Part shown: in pieces, positions 35,706 through 47,616 of the stretch
Numbering within the stretch: position 1 is the first letter of the stretch
Layout of the letters: each line of letters starts with the position of its first letter
Source of the DNA: Ceratobasidium sp. AG-K
Taxonomy: Eukaryota; Basidiomycota; Agaricomycetes; Cantharellales; Ceratobasidiaceae
Length of the DNA: 64,000 nucleotides
NCBI GenBank assembly: GCA_037039685.1
Contig: JAWNGF010000009.1
Span: 1,302,001 to 1,366,000, forward strand
Direction of reading: 5' to 3'
Translations under genes and position numbers: made by a program
The notes under the pieces: model-generated
Databases searched by the model: none
Told to the model about the DNA's origin: nothing
Seen by the model: only the letters and a program-made list of their open reading frames with translations

Positions 35706-36362
35706 CACTAGCCGCCATTGAATTCAATGCAACTACTGTTGTTTTCTTTTAATATCCACCACTCCTTTACATTATTTCTTCTTGCTTTTATTTCCCCATC
35801 TATAAGAGGGGCACGGACCTGTATCTGTGTAAACGTAGGCTCTGTCGGTCTTATTGAATTAATGTCTCAAGTGTACTTTACTACCACCAAATAATCCAAT
35901 TCCCGCTTCGTCCATAGTACGTGACCGAAGAGCTCAGTAACAGTCGATTCACTGGCATTTAGGTAGAAAGCTTGAAGGATTGTAATATATAAATCAGCCC
36001 GGGGGAACACACGCCACACATTGAATACTTTATAATACGAATGCATTTCAGCTCTATTATCCCCCGAGCTTGTCTGTTCAATCGATTGAGGTAGGAGCAT
36101 GTCGCGTCGATTGACCTTGCCTACAAGAAAAACAGGGATGAATGCGTGCTGGGTAAGGGTCCGCGGATATTTCTGCTTGGTTTATATTTGGTTTGCGTTG
36201 TCATACTTACTCGGCGCTTGCCAACTTCGCATTTCGGCGCCGTCGGCCGAAGCTGCTTGGGAGCCCAAGCCTCGGTCGTCCTGGCACTTACGACTTAAAA
36301 AGCCCTAGAATAACTATACCGCCCCATACGCTCAAATTCCAGCTCATTAACTCAGTTTACCT
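35706..36362. other. Intergenic, no gene recognised (copy B)
   Basis: Copy of 9115-9771. No gene seen. Confidence 0.4.
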
Positions 36363-37388
36363 ATGGCCGAAACCACGAAAGACACCTGGTCAGCGTCCCA
36401 GTACAACAAAGCTGCCTCTTTTGTCTATTCCGATGCATATACCCAACCTGTGCTAGATCTGCTTGCTCCCAAGCCAAACGAGTGGATTCTAGATCTTGGG
36501 TGCGGCACTGGGGAGCTGACATATCGACTCCAGGAATTTGTAGGGGCGAACGGTGTTATACTTGGTGTGGATGCTAGCGAAAGCATGGTGAGTGGAATAT
36601 TAGAAATTTGTATCCTAGAGTCCCATGACTAACGTTCTTATTGTAGCTCGAGAAAGCAAGGAATAACGGTGTAAGGGATAGTTTCTGCTGTGACATTCAA
36701 AAGTTGGTATTTCCCGAGGAGTATCAACACCTGCCTGGTAGATTTGACGGTAAATTTGTTCCATCATGCCACTGTTTGAAATCTAAGCACTTGCTAGCCG
36801 TGTTTACCAATGCCACCCTTCATTGGTGTAAGCGGGACCCCCCGGCCGTTGTAAAAGCCGCTAAAAGTGCCTTGAAGCCGGGAGGCAAGTTTGTAGGAGA
36901 ATTCGGGGGGTATTTGAATTGTATAGGTAATTATGAGGCAAGGCGACGTGCGAACAAGGGGCGGTGCTTACTCTTTGCGATTGCAGGCGTACGCTTGGCA
37001 TTGCATAAAGTGCTGAAAAATCGAGGCATAGATCCCGAAAGTGTAGACCCCTGGTATTTTCCTCGCCCAGAACATTACGCAAAGGCGAGCACGAACTTGA
37101 TATAGTCAATAAATGCCTAAAGTCAATCTTGCACAGACACTTGAGTCTGGGGGCTTCAAGGTTGAACACATCTCCCTTAATCCGCGAATTACGCCCCTTC
37201 CGGGACCTCTAACCGAGTGGCTCTACACATTCGCCCGAAACTCGGCACTCGCAGGGATGAATGATGAGGAGGCCAACGGCGTGATCCAGGAAGTTTCGGA
37301 TCTTTGCGAGCCAGATATGAAGGATGAAGCCGGCGGATGGGCCATGATGTACGTTAGACTGAGGTTTCTTGCCACCGCTGCCGTGTAG
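36363..37388 (+). CDS. SAM-dependent class I methyltransferase (copy B)
   Basis: Exons 36363-36587, 36647-36749, 36798-36926, 36987-37084 and 37137-37388; 268 aa. Motif I (ILDLGCGTGEL) and the GC-AG fourth intron (37085-37136) are the same as in copy A. Differences include Pro for Leu at residue 36 and Ala for Val near the C-terminus. Confidence 0.8.
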
Positions 37389-37705
37389 ATTGCTTAGCAC
37401 AAAAATGGATTGGCGGTTATCTATGGAATATAATTAGCTCACACAGCGGGGGTGAGACTATACATAACCACTTTCAATGATCAGCACTGCCACCCCCCTA
37501 ATGACGTCATACATGCTCCAGCCTAAAATTACATCATTCATCGCATCGTCGCCGGGCTCCGAGCGTTTTATAGTTATCGGTTTCGTCTATCTTGAGCCTT
37601 GACATCACCTCCGCCGTTGCCGAGCATTCACACGAGCAGTCGTCCCTACAAAAGCCGTCGTCGTCGAACCAGATACGCTTGCCTCCCCCTTGACGTTTTG
37701 CCAGC

Positions 37706-39187
37706 ATGTCATCAGTATCAAAGAAAGCCCAGGAAGGAAAGCAGAGCGTAAGATCTGCCCTTGCGACTCCATTAGTCCCCGACTTTTCGACCAAAGACTA
37801 TTCAACGTTTTTCCTCGCTGGTAAGTTGAACTCGGCAAGTCATTAATGTGTTACCTGACCGAGACCAATAGGGGCCTTGTGCTGTACGATTACCCATGGG
37901 GCTATGACCCGTATGTATATATGGTGACTCGATGTCCCTTCGGCACGCAACTAAACAACTACTCAGCGATCGACGTGGTGAAAACTCGTATTCAGATCGA
38001 TCCCGCGCTCGCGAGACACTCGCTCTTATCCGGAGGTCGTAAAATTGTAGCCGCTGAAGGCGCTCGGGGGCTTCTGACTGGATTCGGGCCAACAGCTGTC
38101 GGGTACTTGGTGCAGGGCGGAGCAAAGTTTGCTGGATACGAGTAAGTGCTCGATCGAGGTAGCCCACACGCCAACTTACTAGGTCTGGACTGCTAGGTTC
38201 TGGAAGAAGAAGTTTGTAGAACTTGCTGGATCGCATGAAGAAGCCGTCAAGCACCGAACAGCAATTTACCTAGTGGGCGCAAGCGTTGCAGAGTGAGCAT
38301 ATTGGCGTTCTAGATCTCGAGTTCTCCTAATTCAATATCACAGATTTTTCGCCGACATCCTCCTCACACCATTGGAGGCGACCCGCATCCGGCTGGTGTC
38401 TGATCGAAACTATGCATCTGGTCTCGTGTCAGGATTTGCGCGAATGGCCAAGGAGGGCGGTGCCTCGGAACTCTACGCGGGCTTCTTACCGATTCTATGC
38501 AAGTGAGTGGCCGTCTATCAATAACTAGGAGGCGTCCTAACAGTCGATTCAAGGCAAATTCCTTACGCTATTGGGCAATTCACAGTGAGTCTCATTGCCC
38601 GGAGTATGAAAGCGTCGAAATTCAACAGCCTTAGGTCAACGAATGGTGTCATGAGCTTGTCTTCCGCTCCATGACGGAAGAGCAAAAGAAATCGCTCTCC
38701 GGTCCCTCGAAGTTCGGAATCTCGCTTGGGAGTGGTGTTGTTGCAGGGTTCGCAGCCGCTGTGCTCAGTCATGTGAGTGTAAATGCGCTTGACCTTCGGT
38801 AACAATCGCTCATACACCGCACCGTGGACACTCTGTCGCTTCAGCCCGCAGATACTTTATTGAGTCAGGTAAGGCTGAGGCTTCGTCGCGGTTTCAACTC
38901 CTCACCTGCCAACAATATAGATTAACAAGGGCCACGGTCCCAAAGGATCAATGGCGTCGCGCCTCGTAGCATTGGCCAAACAAGCAGGATTCCGTGGTCT
39001 GTTCGCTGGCCTCGGCCCTAGGATGATCATGACCGCCGGCCTGGTTAGCGGCCAGTTCTTGATATACGGAGCGATTAAGGATGGTATGTCAAACCGATTA
39101 TGAAGCTACCGCCGATCATCTGAATAAGTCACCTTGGTAGCACTGAATGCTCGCCCTGGCGTTGAGATTCACAAAGAGGACAATTAG
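37706..39187 (+). CDS. MIR1: Mitochondrial phosphate carrier protein (copy B)
   Basis: Ten exons, each 26591 bp beyond its copy A partner (first 37706-37820, last 39141-39187), giving the same 328-aa phosphate importer. The three PIDVV / PLEAT / PADTL signatures are intact. One visible change is Ala for Val in the segment [12 protein letters not shown]. Confidence 0.93.
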
Positions 39188-39628
39188 ACACATTCTAGAT
39201 CGAACTCGACTGAAGTCGCAAACGTTCGAAACTGTATTTCTAGGCCAAGTGTATACTTTTAGACCTAATGTCACTGGTGAATCTTGTTGGGATGAACCAA
39301 TGCTTTGAAATTAAAGCCTCTTGGTTTCGTTGCCAAGACTCAGTAGATGTTACGTGTGCGGCAAGTACCAGGCAGGGTGCCGGTATGAACTAAATACGCA
39401 TATATCCGGAGCCAGGGGGCGCAGGTCCCTATGCGCCCCTTGTATATCGACAAATTACCGGATTGAAGTGAATCCATTTTTCCACGCACTCAAAAACTAG
39501 GTGTGAGGGATGAGCCTCTTATTTGCGTATAATTCTACATTTCAATAAACAAGCAGCATATTACAAAATTAACCCAAGCCAATAACACTAAACCAGGAAA
39601 ACCAATCGGCAGGAGTGACAACAGGCTC
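39188..39628. other. Intergenic between phosphate carrier and Hsp20 palindrome (copy B)
   Basis: Copy of 12597-13037 with a few substitutions. No gene seen. Confidence 0.4.
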
Positions 39629-39631
39629 AAT

Positions 39632-40222
39632 TTAGTTGATAGCGATGCGCTCCGGCGCTGGCTGTTCCTTCTTCGGGATCCGCAGAGTCAGGATCCCGTC
39701 GGTGAGTTGCGCCGACGCATTCTTGCCGTCGACTGGTTGAGGAAGCCAGAGGCTGGAACTGAACGACGACCGGAACTCGGATCGTGCGTCTGGCGTCGAG
39801 TTCGACTCAGACTTCACCACATCTGGGAAGAACAAGTCAGTAAGCGAGTTACGGTATAGTTGGAAACAATTCAGCTTACCTTGGGTGGAGTTCTCCGAGC
39901 CGACCTGCGTCTGAGACTCGCGATTGGCGTTCGAAGGAGCCGATACAAGACGACGGACTTGTCCTTCGATCGTGAGCGACTGCCCGTTGTTGTCGAGTCG
40001 CACGTCCAAGTCCTCCTTCTTCACTCCGGGAATCTCCGCTCGCACCACGAACTCGTTGCCCTCTTCGGTCAGATGGACCTGGGCTTGGCGCTGGAGTCCG
40101 GCAAACGGCTGCCAGGCGTCGGGACGAGCGTGGCGAGAAAACGCTGGGGCGGAGAAGAATGGATCCTCGATGAGGCGGAAGAGGGGACGGAAGTCGTTGA
40201 GGAGGCTACGAGTAAGCGACAT
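39632..40222 (-). CDS. Small heat shock protein Hsp20, left arm (copy B)
   Basis: Exons 40222-39880 and 39822-39632, with the same 57-bp in-frame intron, give 177 aa. It differs from both copy A genes by Ile for Met in AEIPGVKKEDL, and by silent changes at 39677, 39977 and 40142, all shared with the opposite arm. The frame is intact, so this is probably the functional gene of this palindrome if the defect in its twin is real. Confidence 0.92.
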   Translation of the reverse strand: MSLTRSLLNDFRPLFRLIEDPFFSAPAFSRHARPDAWQPFAGLQRQAQVHLTEEGNEFVVRAEIPGVKKEDLDVRLDNNGQSLTIEGQVRRLVSAPSNANRESQTQVGSENSTQGKLNCFQLYRNSLTDLFFPDVVKSESNSTPDARSEFRSSFSSSLWLPQPVDGKNASAQLTDGILTLRIPKKEQPAPERIAIN

Positions 40223-40447
40223 GATTGGGAGTGGGTAGTAGAGCGAGTAGAGATATAAGCTCGAGTGTGGGTACGAGTAGGACAGTAGAGCGAGTGAAGA
40301 GTGGGGGAAGCGGAGGGCTCGACGCGAGGTCGTTATATACCTTTTAGGATTACTGGAAGTTTCTGGTGAACGCTTGACGTATATGCGCAACCGAAGCTCG
40401 GGATCTGATCGGGTGGCTATGAGAGTCGACCAGCAAGCGCTCGTCGC

Positions 40448-40460
40448 TTCTGGAAAGTTC
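40448..40460 (-). promoter_or_regulatory. Heat shock element, left Hsp20 promoter (copy B)
   Basis: TTCtgGAAagTTC, same as in copy A: three perfect alternating units at the inner edge of the left arm. Confidence 0.8.
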
Positions 40461-40483
40461 CCAGTCCTTGCACGTGACCTGAT

Positions 40484-40601
40484 ACAGATGTCGATAGGAC
40501 ATATGTACCTAGTGAATTGACATGGAGCAGCTAAACCAAGCACCCACATAGCGTGCATGTTCGAATAAATTCAATTGTACATATGTCCTATCGACATCTG
40601 T
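40484..40601. repeat. Nested 25-bp inverted repeat in palindrome spacer
   Basis: The 25 bases at 40484-40508 (starting ACAGATGTCGATAGG) recur as an exact reverse complement at 40577-40601, with a 68-bp loop. Copy A has only one of the two, at 13898-13922; the other site is replaced by unrelated sequence at about 13990-14020. Confidence 0.88.
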
Positions 40602-40628
40602 GAGGACAATCAATGTGTGAGTGTTGTC

Positions 40629-40641
40629 GAACTTTCCAGAA
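40629..40641 (+). promoter_or_regulatory. Heat shock element, right Hsp20 promoter (copy B)
   Basis: GAActTTCcaGAA at the inner edge of the right arm, mirror image of 40448-40460. Confidence 0.8.
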
Positions 40642-40866
40642 GCGACGAGCGCTTGCTGGTCGACTCTCATAGCCACCCGATCAGATCCCGAGCTTCGGTT
40701 GCGCATATACGTCAAGCGTTCACCAGAAACTTCCAGTAATCCTAAAAGGTATATAACGACCTCGCGTCGAGCCCTCCGCTTCCCCCACTCTTCACTCGCT
40801 CTACTGTCCTACTCGTACCCACACTCGAGCTTATATCTCTACTCGCTCTACTACCCACTCCCAATC

Positions 40867-41456
40867 ATGTCGCTTACTCGTAGCCTCCTCAACGACTTCC
40901 GTCCCCTCTTCCGCCTCATCGAGGATCCATTCTTCTCCGCCCCAGCGTTTTCTCGCCACGCTCGTCCCGACGCCTGGCAGCCGTTTGCGGACTCCAGCGC
41001 CAAGCCCAGGTCCATCTGACCGAAGAGGGCAACGAGTTCGTGGTGCGAGCGGAGATTCCCGGAGTGAAGAAGGAGGACTTGGACGTGCGACTCGACAACA
41101 ACGGGCAGTCGCTCACGATCGAAGGACAAGTCCGTCGTCTTGTATCGGCTCCTTCGAACGCCAATCGCGAGTCTCAGACGCAGGTCGGCTCGGAGAACTC
41201 CACCCAAGGTAAGCTGAATTGTTTCCAACTATACCGTAACTCGCTTACTGACTTGTTCTTCCCAGATGTGGTGAAGTCTGAGTCGAACTCGACGCCAGAC
41301 GCACGATCCGAGTTCCGGTCGTCGTTCAGTTCCAGCCTCTGGCTTCCTCAACCAGTCGACGGCAAGAATGCGTCGGCGCAACTCACCGACGGGATCCTGA
41401 CTCTGCGGATCCCGAAGAAGGAACAGCCAGCGCCGGAGCGTATTGCGATCAACTAA
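40867..41456 (+). pseudogene. Small heat shock protein Hsp20, right arm, 1-base deletion (copy B)
   Basis: Would encode the same Hsp20 as its three relatives, in exons 40867-41208 and 41266-41456. One C is missing at about 40988 (CGTTTGCGGAC where the others read CGTTTGCCGGAC), which shifts the frame after about residue 40, before the alpha-crystallin domain, and gives a stop at 41017-41019. The rest of the gene, from 41040 to the normal stop, is intact. Either a sequencing error or a young null allele; because no other decay is seen, an error is somewhat more likely. Confidence 0.7.
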
Positions 41457-41782
41457 ATTGATCTACAAAACAATTTGGTTTTGGGGATGTTCTCTGATGT
41501 TTGATTTCCAATCATTGGTTTAAAATGTAATTCAGCGATAATGTTATAATAATTGTATCCTATTTGAATCTTACTCCAGTCGGGGAGAAATAATAGAATA
41601 CTGTCGTCCGATGAAGTAATTTCCTTTGTGGTGTTGACTACTTCCGAAAGGCAACAACGCAGTAGCCACAGTGCAGCCACGCGGTCCGATCAACACGTGA
41701 TCGTTCCAGGCCGCGTCAACATGGGCAAACAGTGCTCTAATGTTCCATCATACCGCAACAACGACCGCCCTCAGATCCCCAA

Positions 41783-44700
41783 ATGTCGCGCCCCGCATGG
41801 ATGACCGATGACCTGGAGGAAGAATGGGTCGAGCCGGAATGGGAGGAAGAAGGAGATGAGGCGCAGGACGCTTCGCAAAGGTCCCAGAGGTCGCAACGGA
41901 GTGCTGCAGGGTCACCGGTCCAACGTACACAGCGCTCATCCGGCTCAGTACGAGCGGGAACAGCGAAGGGATCGGTCGCTGGTGGGAGTGTTAGGGAGAG
42001 GACTGTCTGGGACTTGCTTGGGTTGGAACAGGGCGAGAAACGAAAGGCAGGGCTTGCGACTGGGTCAGGTTCAGAGTCCTCGACTCCCGAAGTTTCGCCT
42101 CCTGTCGGGACATTCCTGGTCCGAGAGGATGTTGCCCACGAGCCAGTCAATGTGAGCCTTAATTGTTCGTGTTTTCTGCTGATCGCTCATCGTGTTTATT
42201 CAGGTTGCCCCTGCGATGATGAAGAAATCAGGTGCTAAGAACTTCTTTACCCCACTCGCCCTGGAACGAATGTTCGAACCGCCCAGTCCTCCTCCTGATG
42301 GCAGTAAACTTGCGGCGCCCCAGTTCCAAACCGAACCTCAAAACGAAACACCAACCCACTTGCCAACGCGAACAACACCCGCCTTTAACCCCTCTTCTAC
42401 CCCGACCTTCCTCGACACCCATCCAACAACCACGTCTAAGAGCCCATCAACATCGCCTACTAGTGTCGCTCCCCCTAAATCTCATTCTCCTGGCAATACA
42501 ACTCCAAGCCCCCATGCTTCTCCCGCCCATACCATCGGATCGACGCCTTCGCCTTCTGCAGTCTCTTCGGTTTCTTCTGTTTCATTCATCTCCTCCCCTT
42601 CAGATGGGCGTGGTCCTCTCGGTACTTTTCGACTTCCGCATAATAGGCATGCACCACTTCGTCCCAGTCGGCTGTCGGAAAGTCACGTCGTTAAACCTTA
42701 TGCTTCGTTTGAAGCTGATGACTCTTCTCAAGCGAGCATCCCCAAGGAAATTCTTGCCGACTTACCCGGCGACCAACAAGACAAACCGCCAGTTACTCCC
42801 GACTCTGACTCCAACCAATTAGTCTCCACTATTGAGGAAGACGAGGAACGGCTATCGAACGACTTTGATTTTGGAGACGAAGAGTTGGTTGTTGGGAACG
42901 AGGATGCAGACGCGGACGAGGTGGACTCGATCCTAGATGCTACTGCGACGGATATCGAGATCCAAAAACCTCAAATCGAGGATTCGCAGGCATCGGTCAC
43001 GCATCAACCAGAAAAATCCCAGCAGACCCTAAGCGAGCGCGGAACGCCTGGACCCGACGAAATCCTCGACACCGACATACCTGGCTTGACGTTTTTCGAT
43101 GGACGCAAACTAAGTGCGAGCTACCAATTCACGTTCGCCGACCCCCGAACCGATGCTGCGAAGAACTTGAACGCAGGAGCCTCCGGTAGTGGCTTGGGCA
43201 GAGGCGTCAAGTCCAAGGAAGAGCGCCGGCGCGAGCGTGACGCTGAGCGTGAACGCAGGAATGTAACCCGAGCACTTTTGCATCCCCATACGGCCTTGCG
43301 ACCCATTACCCCCGATACTGGGCTTGGCTCTCGGTCTTCCTCTCGGGCGAGTTCGCACAGTGAAGATCCGTCTACACGAGATGGTTTCCGTACCCCCTCA
43401 CCTAGTATGGCCGCTCGCGACCCTCGATTGAAGCTGTTCCAGTTCCATTACGATACCTTTACGAGAGACCATTTGAGCGCGCTGGTAGACTCGATTGCTG
43501 TCGGGAGCGTGGGAAGCTCGCCAAGTATCCAAGTAAGATTCCTAGATCTTGTGGTTAGTTGGCCCTGGGCTTACGTATTGGTTGGGTATAGGTCAATACG
43601 ATGGAATTTCGAGGCGAGGACCCTCATGGGCTGAGCACACCTAGCGATGCTGTCCGATATGCCAAAAAGATCAAGCTCACACCTCCCGAGGACTTTTCGG
43701 ATTGGGATGGGGAACGGTCTGGAGAGGAGCGGGGGGCTAGTGAGGATCCAGAGGACAGCGCTGAACCTTACCCGCGCCCGCCATCAGTTGGGAGGAATTA
43801 TGCCGATGACGCAAGAAATTTCATGCAGGCGATGAGAGACGCGAGGAGTTTCGATGGGAATTCTGGTGAGTTCCTTTATTTCTTATCCCATCAGTCTCTT
43901 GAGCATTGGATTGTAGCTGTATCGTCCGCCCAGCAGAGCACAGAACAAGATGACTACGCAGATTTCAGTGAGGGGCTTGGTTCGTCATCTGGGTCGGCCA
44001 TGAACGACTATAGGAGACGCGGTGCTGATTTGATGGCCCAACTCCGGGAAGAGCTTTCGGACGAGGAGGATGGCAGCGTACGGGAGGGAAGCATGATCAG
44101 TCGGGGAGATGGGAGTACCAACGGGGGAAGCATCAGCATTCGATCACTAGGCGCGCTTCAAGCTTACAATCAAGCTGGGCGAGCTAGTCTATCTCCTGGC
44201 CCCTTTGCCAGCAGTAGCCTGCGATCCACATCCAGCCACCTTTCGCGATCCTCGAGTAGCCGGGGACAGGACTCGATTCGCCAACTTTCCCTATCGATGC
44301 GCAATATGGAAGTCGAGGAGCTCGAACAACCGCTGAAGTCAAGTCCACGAAAATTACTCCGCAGGTTGAGCGCTGCGGATGAAGTGATGCGTGAAGTCAC
44401 AAAAGATGGAGACCCACTTCATCCTCCTGTTATCACTATCGCTGCTGCAAGTCCGGAGCCACCCCGTGCGAAGGTAACCCCCCGTGCTAGGGCTTCCTCC
44501 AGCTCGGCACTCCGGGTACAAGTTCCAGGTTCCTCGCCCCCGACCACCCCTGAACTGGCGGCATCGCTCTCCCGCCTGGACACCCAACGACCGCCTTCTC
44601 CCACACGTCAGGACATGAACCGCTTCGTGTCTTCGTCGTCGACTGCAAATACCCGAAGCAACACCCAACGCTCGGCTGGTTCATTCGTCAAACACACGGG

Positions 44701-47616
44701 GCCCCCGATCCCTGGCGTCCGTCAGATAGTTCCATCCGATCTCCCCGCCGAGGCACTACCGGATCGTGTTGGTCGAATGGTGTACGATAGACAGGCGATG
44801 CGCTGGAGACAAGAGGTGGACGGGAACGTGAGCGAGAGCGAAGATCCGTTTAGGGACTTTGACAGCTTCCTATCGAACGCCCCAGAGAGCGAAGACGAAG
44901 GGTCTCAGCCTATGGACGAAGTTGACGAACGCGAGGAACAACAAGAGCTGTCTGCAGGTCAAGACACGACGCTCGACCTCAGAAAGACTTTGCACGAGAC
45001 ATCCACAACGTTGATCGCACAGGATTTGCCCGAGTCGACCGTTGATTACGATAGTGACGTTAGCACTGATCTGAAGGTTGTTGATGTCGGCGAAGCATCC
45101 CCACAAAGCGAACCCGATGCTGGTGATTGGAAGCCGTACGAGCCTGTAACAGTTTCAGCCAGAACCACCATCCCCCGATCTAGGATCACCTCGGGAGCCA
45201 GTAGCAGAACCTACCTACTTTGGAATAACCCCCGCTCGACCTTCCGGTCCGCTCCGTCCCGCGCTCAAAAGCGCTTCCTCCACGCCCGTCGACTCTGCCG
45301 GACCTAGTCGTCGCAGCACGCTCGATGCTACCCTTTCAGTCAACGGGCCGCATCAGCGCCGTTCAGTCAGCTTCTCCGACGGACGTCTGTCAGGCAAGAT
45401 CCGTAACTTGTCCATTCGTGACATTGCGAACGAGACTCCCAGCGAGACAGCGTCGCTCACGCTATCCCCAGTGACGAGCGAGGTTGGGCCTTCGTCGAGG
45501 ATGCAGCGCATTGGAAATCTCTTGGACGCCCTAGAGGATGACAGCATTCTGGCAAATCTATCTATTGCGCCCGGCAACCAGCCCCCAGGCGATTCCGACG
45601 AGGACGAAGATACCACCGTACAGTCCGACATGGGTCGAGGTGATCCGGACGTGGATCCAGACGTGTCACGCAACCCACGTGGGTTCAGCCGGACGTACTC
45701 ATTCGGTGGTGCCGACCGCGGCTCCGGCAATATGTCTATGACTGGCAAGGGCAATGCGACATTCCTGACCGAGTGCTCGTTCGCTGTGGCACACGACCGA
45801 TTAGTCGAATTGATCACCGATGTGCACCCATACCAACCCTATTGGGAGCCATTGGCTGAAATTGATCTATCGAAGAAGGGAATTGAAAGCCTTGCAAGGC
45901 TAAAAGAGTTTCTTCCGAATCTGGATCGATTGAATGTGTAAGGAAAAGCTCAACATTGCTAAGATAGAACATTGCTAATTTTATCTCCTTATGCTAGGCA
46001 AGGGAACGAGCTTGCGTATCTAAGCGGGGTACCAACGTGTCTTCGGGAGCTCAATGCTTCGCAAAATCAGTAAGTATGGTTCACTATATGCTCGATATGA
46101 ATTCATAATCTTGGCTTAGGCTCACGAGTTTGGCTTCTTACGGCCACCTAACTAACTTGGAAGTGCTCGATATCAGCAATAACCAAGTGGATTCGATTGC
46201 ACGTAAGTGTCCATCAGCGGCGTGGTTTTCAACTTCTTTGACACTCTTCCGCTCAGAACTCAAATGTCTCCGACATCTCCGAGAGCTATCTGCCGCCGGC
46301 AATACCATCAGCGACTTGGACGGCATTATGAAAACGACGTCATTGGTTAAGTTGAATCTGAAAGGCAACCGTCTGACATACGTGTCACTCGAGGAATGTT
46401 CGTGGTACGTCCCTTCTGATTTACCTGCGTCCCTGACACAACTTACCTTGTCGTCGACGCCAGGCCACACATGGAGACCATTGACTTTAGCAACAATGGC
46501 ATGAAGCACATTGCCGGCTTGTCAAGCGTGCCGACATTAGTAACCCTAAGCCTAGGTTAGCCGTCGATACTGGGCTTCCTACTCCACCGATGCTGATATA
46601 GATCAACCAGACCACAATGGACTCGCCAGTCTCTGCATTGATGCCCCCCTTTCGCGATTACGGAATTTGCGTATCAGCGACAACAAGTTGACTGAACTTG
46701 ATTGCTCGGCGCTTATCAACCTACGCACACTCTACGCGGACAATAATAAACTCGGCACCTTACGTCACATTGAACGCGCCAGACGACTCGAGAATCTCAG
46801 CTTGCGGAACCAAAATGGGCGGGGACTGTGGGTACTCGTTTACACTTCGTTAACTTTTCATTGAATATGTTGTATAGTCACTTGTCCGTGCCCCACATCA
46901 GGGATATCAAGCGGCTCTACGTCTCAGGTAAGCTTTATGTTGTGTGGCGATACACTCGTTCACACCAACCCCAGGCAATCCATTGGATCCCGGCTTCTTA
47001 GAAGTGCCGTGCTACAACATGGTTTATCTCGAGCTTGCTGCATGTCGGTTATCCACGCTACCCTCGGATCTGTCAAGACTCGTTCCCAACCTACGTGTTC
47101 TCAACTTGAACTATAATTTCCTGACCGACGCGCGACCCTTGGGCGGCCTCATGAGGCTGCGAAAGCTTACAGTGATCGGTTCCCGACTAAAAGCTACCAA
47201 GCCTTTGCTTCGCTCATTACAGAGTATGAAAGAACTAGAGTTACTCGATTTCCGGTGCGTGTTCACACCCCACCCTTGTCACATTATTCACCGACCTCCG
47301 TAGGATGAACCCCTTTTCTCTCGGCTGGTATTTGCCACTCCTTGTTCGAGACATCCCTGGAGCACTCCAACCTTCCGAGACTACAGGAAAGAGCGGCATG
47401 CCATGGTCGGACCTCGATGTAAAGTTCAGACGGGACTTGCCGGATGAACTGTATATCGGGAGGCTGGCATATCGTGGATTGGTTATGCGTGTTTGTCCTC
47501 AGCTCCGTGTGATGGACGGCATTGAAATCTCTTCTCCCGAACGAGCCAAGGCGCAAAAATTACTCGCGGGTATTGAAAAGTCGCACAAGGCCAAGCAGAG
47601 CCCGGTTAATACTTGA
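41783..47616 (+). CDS. Cdc11/Nud1-like LRR scaffold of septation network (copy B, one frameshift)
   Basis: Likely spindle-pole-body scaffold of the septation/mitotic-exit pathway. Twelve exons: 41783-42151, 42204-43532, 43592-43865, 43917-45937, 45998-46069, 46120-46202, 46257-46404, 46464-46555, 46602-46827, 46878-46927, 46975-47254, 47304-47616. All splice phases agree and predict about 1751 aa if one extra C at about 45160 is an error. Residues 1 to about 1300 are acidic, Ser/Pro/Thr-rich and largely disordered, including a short basic charged run (KSKEERRRERDAERERR). The LRR domain follows, with repeats such as LEVLDISNN, LVKLNLKGN and LRNLRISDN, then the LRR cap and RVMDGIEISSPERAKA near the end. 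The N-terminal PAWMTDD segment and C-terminal LRRs fit Cdc11/Nud1; I infer function from layout. Confidence 0.77.

Larger units (their letters stand above)
39629..41459. repeat. Hsp20 palindrome: two ~830-bp inverted arms, 168-bp spacer (copy B)
   Basis: Left arm 39629-40460 and right arm 40629-41459 are inverted copies. The right arm lacks one base near 40988. The spacer 40461-40628 matches the copy A spacer only after reverse-complementing, while the flanking genes keep the same order. Confidence 0.93.
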
